A stretch of 64,000 nucleotides of DNA from Rhytidiadelphus loreus (taxonomy: Eukaryota; Streptophyta; Bryopsida; Hypnales; Hylocomiaceae), in assembly GCA_947034895.1 (NCBI GenBank), contig OX344763.1, positions 436,501 through 500,500 on the forward strand, in the 5' to 3' direction. The notes below the pieces were generated by a model. It was not told the origin of the DNA and made no database searches. It was given only the letters and a program-made list of their open reading frames with translations. Position numbers and translations under genes: made by a program. Shown here one piece after another: positions 55,691 to 64,000 of the stretch; position 1 is the first letter of the stretch; each line of letters starts with the position of its first letter.

Positions 55691-58600
55691 GAGGAGGCAT
55701 CATACTAAAAATAAGATACATACACTTCTCTTGTTATAATATCACAACTCTTATAAATGGTATATAGTGTATAGTCGTGGATATTGGTATGGGATACAAT
55801 GCCAATATCCCATATCGCTTGCAATGACAACAACTTCCAAAAAAATATAAATATTGGGGGAGGGGTTATAAAATGAATTTCACATGCACATTGTGATTGC
55901 CAATTAATTAATTGGAAGGTTTTGGCAATTGTATCACTATGTACCCAAAAGTTATTGAGATCAGTAAGGATTCCATTTCTTATTATTCTCTCTTGTGCAT
56001 TGAAAGTGACCTTTAACACAAAGGTACATTTTGCTTCCTTCAATGTACCAATACTGTACATTTTAGGAGGTGTCTGCTTTTAGTGACCATTGCTTTTATT
56101 GACCATTGCGTTTCAACATAAAAAATTCATAACTAATTCTACAAAAATCCCAAAAATGTGAAACAACTTGGATTCAATGCCAATTCCCTTTTTCTTCATA
56201 CAAAAATTGACTGAAAAATTGTTTCAAGGAGTTTTAGCTTCCCCTCAAATGCAATCAGTTCCAAGAAGGTTGCTTGAAGAGCAGCCTATAGTACCTTGCT
56301 TGGGAATAATAAGTACTTTGAGAGCTTATCCATGTTCTTATCGATGACAGTTGGAAAGTTGGAAAGCTGATCAGAATTTGTAGGCTTGCCTCTGGGTGTT
56401 TTCTTTTCTCCAAGCTCCGTTTTTTTTGTCCTCTGTTATTTCAATCACACCTTCAGGCTGATTCCTCACTCCCTCGCCTTCGGGTGTGTAATGCCTTCGG
56501 GTGCTTATCAGTAAAACTCACCCAGTACGGGTTTCAACCAGAATTTGCAGGCTTGGATGTCAAGAAAGGTACTGAAAGCTCTCTAAGGTAGCTAAACGTA
56601 GTCCCCAATGTACTTGTAGGATTTGGATCCATTTTGACACCATCTGGACTCACTCTTTTGTGGTGGCATTTAGGATTGGTTAAGAGTAGTTGGAATGTGC
56701 AAAGGCCGATTCCTTGCCATTTTCATTAGTTTCTTGTTTCGGCTCTGTTCCCTTTGATGTTATCCTTTTAATGGAAAATCCTTTGAACTTGAAATTTGGC
56801 ACACATATTACTAACATAGACATGATCTCATAACAAAAATTTCATGGCCAAATTTTAATTTCTCAATCTTTGGAAGGGTGTCAAAGTTGGTAGCATTGAA
56901 ATTTTTCTCACAACTACACATATTGGTAGATTATGAATATCTTTTTATGTGTAAATCTTTTGGCCTTTAAATTTGGCACATATGTTATTAACATAGAGAT
57001 GATCTTGTGAAAAAAATTTCATGATAAAATAACAATTTTTCAGCCCTAGGGAGGGCGTCAAAGATGGCAACAGTGGATGGCAGCAGTTATTTTTTCCCGG
57101 TGAATGCAAAAATTCGTAAATGAAGTAGACCTTACTGTACTGTACCAGGAAATGAATAATTAAATAAGGAGTAAGGTAGAACTACCCATTACCACCCTGA
57201 TTTGCAATCTGATTATATTGGAGCGAACTCTAGGAAAGACACATATTTTTTAGAGGTGTGCTTTTGTTTCAAGAGTCAAACCCAAGTGGAATTATAATTT
57301 TCCAATAAAACTTGTAATTTTTGTGAATTTCTTAAGTGAAATTGCAAAACCACCACTACACTGGATTCATAAACGTCCTCTTACAACTCAATACCGCTTT
57401 CCAATGTATCTAATAGCACTTGAAGATCCACCAATCATTAATTGACATGTTGTCTTTTAAAAGCATTAGTAAACTATTCTTGTCAGAATTTGAGACGAAT
57501 TAGCATGTTTTTCTGACAGAATTGTGACAAAGCTATAGACCACAAAATTGAATCACTAACGGAATTGGGCAGTTCTACCTTACATGACATTATGTTACAT
57601 CCACTATGATGATCATACGTCCATAAGTAGTATCATTGCAAGAAATACTAATGTGCCCTATGCCGTTGTCATAGCCAAAACAAAAGTAAAAATAATTTTT
57701 TAATTTGAAAAAAACTTCAAAATTCAATATCTTTTCACACAAAGTTTTTCAATGGTACCAAGGACGCTACCGGGGGACTCACGGTTTAAGAGATCTAACT
57801 GTAACAAAACAAGAAGAATCACTTAAGGTAGCCAACCTCATTTTGACCACTTAAGCAATTTAGCATAATTCCAATATGCATTTGGTGAGGAGAAAAATCT
57901 CCCTAGTAGAAAAAAAGATTTGAGGAGGGTTTCCATTTTTTCCCTTCAAAAACGAAATACTTATGAATTTTTTTCGTAGAGATTCCATTCAATCCATTCT
58001 TGTTATATAGGGCATCACATTTCCAACTATAGGTTGATTACAAAATTGACCATGCTTCAAAGTTGGTGAAAATCATGGCTTCAAATGTACATCTTATAAT
58101 CATTGTATGAACTCAATGTACACCTCTCCAACATTTGTGCTGCATGAGCTGTAATCTAACCTTGTGAGTTGTAAACTAACCATGTGAGTTGTCACAAGTG
58201 ATCAAAAACAAATTAGTCTAACTTGTGAAAATAGGTTGTGGTCAGAAAGCGGTCAGCTACCTTAACCCCAAAGTGACAAAGAGGATAGAAAGTGTCCTCA
58301 CACAGTTTAAGGTCTACTTCAAAGTGTTGTAACTTTTGCATCCAAGGTCCAAGTTCAATAAAACTTGTTAAGAATGTTGCGTTCTCCCCTCTAGTTTGTA
58401 TAATAAAATTTTAAGATCAATCCAAGGTTTATTGATTTTTTGGAAGCCAATCGAAGTCCACAACTTCAATTTGAGTTCACCAAACTGCATTTTAGGGCTA
58501 CAACTTTGGGGCCTTGTATCTCCTTCATCCATTGCTCATTTTCAATAAAATTTATTGGGTTTTGTTTCCCTTGAAGTATAGTTATTGTGGTAAAGTTTTC

Positions 58601-59840
58601 ATGTCAATACAAGTTGTTTTGAATGTTTGGGATCAATTCAAAGTTCAAATCCTGCCATTTTTGGAGTATAGTGAACTTTGACGGCTTGTTTCTTCTTCAT
58701 ACAAAGTTTATTTTCAATAATTCTTTTTGGAAAAGTTGTGTATACTAGTCTAGTTTTTGTAGCTAAAATTTCATGTTAATCCAAGAATTAATGAGTGACT
58801 GAGAAGCATTCTAGTAGAAGGAGGTTCACCTTTAGATGTGTTTTTTGCAATTTTTCTTGTTAATTTTTGACATTTCAAAGCCGTTTTGTAGACACAGTGA
58901 ATCAATTGAATGAATTTTTTTTTACCATTGTATTTGTATACTAGTTTTGAATCATTTTTTAGTGTAAAGTTTTTACATTTTAGTAGGTTTAGAAATCTAT
59001 TTTCACCTCCAAATGTGTTTTGGGGAAAATTTCAGCATCCATTTTCAACACTAAGAAATTATGATCTTGCAATCTATGTGGCCAAATGACTTCAAATTTT
59101 CCGCATGTCTTCTACAACATGTACACTACAAGATTGGGGGAGCACTATTTCTCACCCTTCACATTGCGGCTATTTATTATTCTGGCTCCCTGCTGCCGCA
59201 GCCTGCCATCTGTTGGTCCTACTGGCCCTTTTTCCACGTGCTGGTCGCTTTGAATGCCTGCCACAACACATGCACGCACTGTTTTTCCCTAACTGACAGG
59301 GTCTGCTCGGGAAAAACTGTAGTGTTTCGTCTGCTGTGTTCCGGCGTACCTGTAGTGCTGAAATGGGTCTGATTTATCGCATGCATGGACATGGGCCATG
59401 TCACGCATGGCGCTGTGGGCCAGGCCAGTGTTTCGCGGTGGCGGTATGTTTAAGGCCTTGGGTTGTAGGGGTTTAGTAAGTTCACAAGAATTCAAGGATC
59501 GAACAGAAGTGACATTTTCAATGGAAGGACCCTAATTAGGTACCGATGAAAAGAAATGACAGAGTGCCCCCCCCCCAAAAGGACATTCACTATGTTAAGA
59601 AAGCTAAAAAGAAATAAAAAATAGGAACTTCAAACAAAAAATAAGAAATTTAATGGAACAAACCCCCAAAAGGAAAATAACCTAATTTAATTACATGGTC
59701 AATCTAATGAACAATATAGATCTGAATTAAAAAAACATAGACCTTCATCAAAATTATAAGAAATTTAAATCCATTCAACTCCAAACTGTTTTGGACAAAT
59801 GGTTTTCAAATTCAGGAATTGGCCCCTGATTATTAGGGCT
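55691..59840. other. AT-rich intergenic with old degenerate repeats
   Basis: Two diverged tandem copies of about 130 bp at 56775-56905 and 56955-57085 share AAATTTGGCACA and ATGATCT. Loosely repeated units of about 185 bp occupy 58290-58990 (TTTTCAATAA, TTTGTAT and AAATTTCATGTTAATCC-like phrases). 59110-59420 is GC-richer but has no recognisable gene. A poly-C run of nine is near 59569. Confidence 0.5.
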
Positions 59841-60797
59841 GCATCCGGTTAGGGAGTGATAAAGCACTCCCTAACCCCAAAAAAATGTATAATTGCATGG
59901 CCCTAAACTCACTGTACTCCAAATTCTATTGGTGAAATGATTTTAGGGTTCAAGAATTAGGCCCCGATTATAAGGGGTGCATCCGGTTAGGGAGTGATAA
60001 AGCACTCCCTAACCCAAAAAAAATATATTATTGCGTGGCCCTAAACCCACTGTGCTCCAAATTCTTTTGGGGAAATGGTTTCAGGGTTCAAGAATTAGGC
60101 CCCGATTATAAGGGGTGCACCCGGTTAGGGAGTGATAAAGCACTTTCTAACCCCAAAAAAATGTATTATTGTGTGGCCCTAAACCCACTGTGCTCCAAAT
60201 TCTTTTAAAGAAATGGTTTCAGGGTTCAACAATTAGGCCCCGATTATAAGAAGTGCATCCGGTTAGGCAGTGATAAAGCACTTTCTAACCCAAAAAAAAT
60301 GTATTATTGTGTGGCCCTGAACCCACTGTACTCCAAATTCTTTTGGGGAAATGGTTTCAGGGTTCAAGAATTAGGCCCCGATTATAAGGGGTGCACCCGG
60401 TTAGGGAGTGATAAAGCACTCCCTAACCCAAAAAAAATGTATAATTGCATGGCCCTAAACCCATTGTGCTCCAAATTCTTTTAAAGAAATGGTTTCAGGG
60501 TTCAAGACTTAGGCCCCGATTATAAGGGGTGCATCCGGTTAGGCAGTGACACAGCAAGACCTAACCCAAAAAAATTGTATTATTGTGTGGCCCTAAACCC
60601 ACTGTACTCCAAATTCTTGTGGGGAAATGGTTTCAGGGTTCAACAATTAGGCCCCGATTATAAGGGGTGCACCCGGTTAGGGAGTGATAAAGCACTCCCT
60701 AACCCAAAAAAAATGTATTATTGTGTGGCCCTAAACCCACTGGACTCCAAATTCTTTTGGGGAAATGGTTTTTGGGTTCAAGAATTAGGCCCCGATC
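59841..60797. repeat. 138-bp tandem array, seven units, stem-loop in each
   Basis: Unit starts (GCATCCGGTTAGGG or GCACCCGGTTAGGG) are at 59841, 59979, 60117, 60255, 60393, 60531 and 60669, exactly 138 bp apart every time. Each unit holds GGTTAGGGAGTG-ATAAAG-CACTCCCTAACC, a perfect 12-bp stem with a 6-nt loop in four units and variants in the others. Since 138 is a multiple of three, a frame repeats every 46 codons (MYYCVALNPLYSKF...), but stops in some units make coding unlikely. Confidence 0.95.
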
Positions 60798-62272
60798 CTC
60801 ATTTACAATGCATGTCATTTGCAAAATACAGATAATTTCCTTTATATAGTTGACTAGAAGTATATATGCAGGGTGGAGGGATATTCGAGGGTAAATGGTG
60901 AAATCAAATTTGGACCAAAAAGGAGTATATACATTATGTCTTTGGATTCGTAGATACACTAGATACACTGGGTGTAGGGGGAACCTATTTGTCAAATGAA
61001 AAGCAATCCTCGGGTTCGGCGCATGAAAGAGGGTCTTTTTACGACTACCAAAAACAATTTACCTTAGAGTTTAGGGAAGTCTTTCATTGTAGAGTCGAAC
61101 AGGAAAAAATTGATTGCCGAAAACGCAATGTTCAAGGTTAACGAGAATTTTGTGTTCTGGTGCGAGTCCGGTAGTGTTTTGCGCGCTAGCTCAGAAGCGC
61201 GGCGACTGTTTGTAGGGCTCAGGCGTGCATTTCGAAGACGGCTTTGTGCTCAGGCTTTTGGCGATTTAGAACTTCACACGTGAGTAACGCAATTACAGGG
61301 TGATGAGTGCGAGGTGATGTTCTAGTGGGTAGGGTTTCAGGGCTATGATTGCCAAGCCTCCACTAAGCTGGGTGTCACACTCACGCGACTGCAGGGTCAT
61401 ATCAGGGAGGAGGCAAAAGGCGGCTCACTTATGGACGCTGGGAACTAGATGTCAAGTCCGCTGCGGTCGTGCTGCGCAATCACAACGGCGAGGGCGCAAT
61501 TTCGCGAGGCTCCCACAAGTTCGGTGACCCTCCCCCCCTTCAGCTCGTCTTGTTTTGTTTTCTGTGCGCTTTTGATTTCCGCACTAAGTTTGAGTCTACT
61601 GCGCGGCCCCTTCTGTGTGAAGAATTCTTGTCAAATTTTATGCGCCGGAGAGGAAATGGGACCTTGAAGAAAGGTAGAAATTTTGGGCTCCGCTGCTGTA
61701 GGGTCGGCGAGTGCAGGAGAGGATGGCCTGTAGTATACTGTGTTTGGTCTTTTTAACGAGTTAGGGCTTCAAAACGCTACCAATAATGGCGAAGAATGGC
61801 AGGTGATGAACTCCGTTCTTACTTAGTTAAGCAAACAGGGTTTCCGGTTAGTGAAGTTTGCAAAATGTATTCAGGACGACACACTGCGAGTGCTGTAGGA
61901 TATACAGTCTGGGCACGTAGTTCGGGTGGACACTAACGCAAAGCACACAACTTTCGTTCCAGGGCTTCCTTTAGGTACCCCGATTTCTACTTCTACTACC
62001 AGCTAATGTTTCGTTGGGGGGAGGTGATCGCATACCGCAACTGGTTCACCACAGCGAATTCGGTGGGAAAGCTGACTTTCTGCTTTGAAATGGGAAAGTC
62101 GAAAATGGATGCGCGCACACGCGAGGCAGCGACTTTGGAGCTCACGGAATAGAGTGGCAGCGGCAGTGACACTGATTTCAAGGTGTGTGAAAAAAATTTC
62201 TTCCCGCCGCACCTTCGCTCACTGACGTTGCAATTTCAGTTCATTTTCTCTGCCGATTTTTGGGTTGCCACA
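60798..62272. other. Leader-like region before the terminal ORF
   Basis: GC content rises from about 61100. Only short overlapping frames on both strands, none with a recognisable domain. It may be the 5' region or long terminal part of the element that encodes the frame beginning near 62273. Confidence 0.4.
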
Positions 62273-64000
62273 ATGGCAACCGCTCATACAAACACTGAAA
62301 ACTGGCTTCGCGGCAGGTGCTGGATCACGCTTTCGGGCCCACAACGGCTCCAGGGACTGCACAGTCGGGTTTCTTCAGGGAGGTTACGATCGACACGAGA
62401 AAGTTCGATGTCAATTACGGGAGTCGAGAAGAGTTCATGAGGTTGCTCGACGAGTGTTTGACGAAAGCGTGGATGAACATTCGCATCCCGAATAACCCCA
62501 GCAGGAAGTTCTGGAAGTGCATCCATTGCCAGAAGGAGAGCTTCAGAAACAAGATGCGGCTTAATAAACATCGTTGGGATTCAGAGTGTCCTGCCGTGCG
62601 AGATGAGACGGGGAACCGCCGTCGCATGCTGCCCTACCCGGACTAGGGGAAGGGCCAGGGGAAGACATCGAAGATGTACCGGGCTGGGAAGGCAGACGAG
62701 GTCGAGGCGAAGATTTGTGGAGCCCCCACTCGAGGGAAAAAGGGCAGACAAATGGCAGTTGGGACGGAAGGGAGTGAGGACACAGAGGACATGGGAAGAC
62801 AACATAAGCGCTTAAAAAAGAGGGAAGACACTCCTGACACAGAGGAAGACAGCGAGCACTCGGAAGAGGAGGACGATAGCGACACTGAAACAAAACGGCG
62901 GACGGGGAAGAAGAGGGCCAGGGAAGACGTGGTGCTTCTAGATGACGACGACTTCAGAGTGGAGACAAGGCAGACGCGCACACCGCTAGCAGGCGTGGCG
63001 GAAACACCTATGGGAATGAAAACTCGCACAAGCACAAGGGGGACCGTCCGCGCACTTCCTGCGCCGGCCAACGTCGCCAGCAGTGTTGAAAAGGCAGCAC
63101 ACGGTAGTGCTTCGGACGCACCCAGAGTGGACCCTATGTGGGAGAAACATGGAGACCTTCCGGCGATGGTGACACAACTCCAAGACATCTGCGGAAGTTC
63201 TTCGGATGCCAACCTCGACCGGCCCGTGACACGTGCCCGAAGTGGGATTGTTTCACCGGCTGAATCTGTGCAGGAGAAGCTGCATCAGCTGAAAACGAAT
63301 GCAGCCAGACTTGGTATAGCAAGGCCGGTGAAAGATTGGTCATGAGTTGTTGAACCCGCTCCTAAATCGGAGTCGAGCACGGAACCGAAGAAAGACTGGT
63401 CCCGAGTTGTCGGTGCCGCTCCAAGGTTACAGAAGGGGCCGACACCGAAGAAAGACTGGTCTCGAGTTGTCGGCGCCCATCCAAATCCAGAGCCGTGGCC
63501 GCAACCGAAGAAAGACTGGTCACGAGTTGTCGGCGCCCATCCAAATCCAGACCCGTGGCCTGAACCGAAGGGGTTCAGAACTCCTAGGTCACCTGCACTA
63601 CGCCGAAACACTACGCAGGTTGTTGCGTCCCCCGACAGCGGAGAAGAAATGGGAGTGACGGAGTTGCACTTAGAGGACGATTTCGAGACCACGGATCCAC
63701 GCGAGGCGTTGCAGACGTTGGGGGGAGTCTATTCAACGCCCCAACCAAGCCCGGATGAAGCCGACGATGGATACGCTGAACACCTCGATGCGATTCTCTC
63801 GCAAGAGCCGCATCCTGAAGCTGCGGAGACGAAGACCCGAGACCGGCCCCTGAAACCAGTTCGGGCAGATACTACGACGCCACAAAGCACTCCTGCAAAC
63901 AAGAAAGCAGTTGGGGTATGCACGTTGTCTAAAGGGAGAAAACAGCTTTCTACAAACACTGCAGGTGTCCCACCCACGCAGACGCCGACGGATATAGTGA
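62273..64000 (+). pseudogene. Interrupted GC-rich ORF with C2HC-like zinc finger and 20-aa repeats, runs off the window
   Basis: Not recognised. An ATG at 62273 (MATAHTNTENWL) opens a frame, but the better frame starts near 62317 and runs to the window edge with only two stops: TAG 62644-62646 and TGA 63343-63345. It first shows CIHCQKES...KHRWDSEC, a C-x2-C-x13-H-x5-C pattern. Then comes a basic and acidic region with VVLLDDDDF (62929-62955), then four 60-bp repeats starting 63328, 63388, 63448 and 63508 coding KDWSRVVG-type units. The first repeat has TGA where the others have CGA, so it is a C-to-T nonsense change. The region after it keeps the frame open for 218 codons. It is best read as a recently broken gene or retroelement structural ORF; stop readthrough is possible but unproven. 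Confidence 0.6.

Noticed and set aside
59850..59870. GGTTAGGG as a telomere-like repeat
   Set aside because: It occurs once per 138-bp unit as one arm of a stem-loop, not in tandem; plant-type telomere repeats are TTTAGGG.
60299..60835. Open frames with repeated MYYCVALNPL peptide
   Set aside because: They arise because the 138-bp unit is a multiple of three; stops in several units and no domain make a gene unlikely.
1..64000. tRNA, rRNA genes and CRISPR arrays
   Set aside because: I looked for typical T-loop and conserved rRNA phrases and for short spaced repeats and found none I could support.

Overview
The window reads as nuclear DNA of a streptophyte, most likely a seedless land plant or a close relative. 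It is AT-rich and repeat-dense, with spliced genes using GT-AG introns. The only ordinary host gene I recognise with confidence is a SYS1-type Golgi membrane protein (19141-20165), which resembles the plant form of the family. The species cannot be fixed from sequence alone.

Layout. 1-10 kb holds a mosaic of inverted and direct repeats with 81-bp tandem units, plus two diverged copies of a small two-exon gene-like module (4526-5782 and 8387-9624). 10.8-11.6 kb is a LINE C-terminal remnant on the minus strand. 11.9-13.9 kb is a GC-rich intronless ORF of 633 codons with its own TATA box. 18.7-20.2 kb is SYS1. 20-25.7 kb is AT-rich with no convincing gene. 25.775-31.403 kb is a decayed DNA transposon (MULE-2) flanked by a perfect 10-bp target-site duplication. 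32.25-33.07 kb is a long nested palindrome (foldback). 33.1-37.0 kb holds pieces of a third copy of the same transposon family. 39.088-55.680 kb is a large, apparently intact relative (MULE-1), again with a perfect 10-bp target-site duplication. 59.84-60.80 kb is a 138-bp tandem array with a stem-loop in each unit. 62.3 kb to the end is an unrecognised GC-rich reading frame with in-frame stops.

Main result. MULE-1 is a 16.6-kb Mutator-like element with two divergent transcription units. On the minus strand is a two-exon, 1180-residue transposase with a WRKY-GCM1-like zinc-chelating region, a MULE-type catalytic core and a C-terminal SWIM zinc finger. On the plus strand is a ten-exon gene whose product joins a ParB-like domain (DGNHRR motif) to a DNA N4/N6-methyltransferase-like fold with altered catalytic motifs. 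The inverted MULE-2 carries recognisable remnants of the same transposase and the same ParB and C-terminal exons between the same terminal repeats. The ParB-methyltransferase protein is therefore a resident gene of the transposon family, not a chance neighbour. Both genes carry SUMO-interaction-like motifs, and the element's introns are loaded with a roughly 95-bp hairpin repeat centred on a TCGGACCCGACT-like palindrome. Functions of the ParB-methyltransferase protein are inference only.
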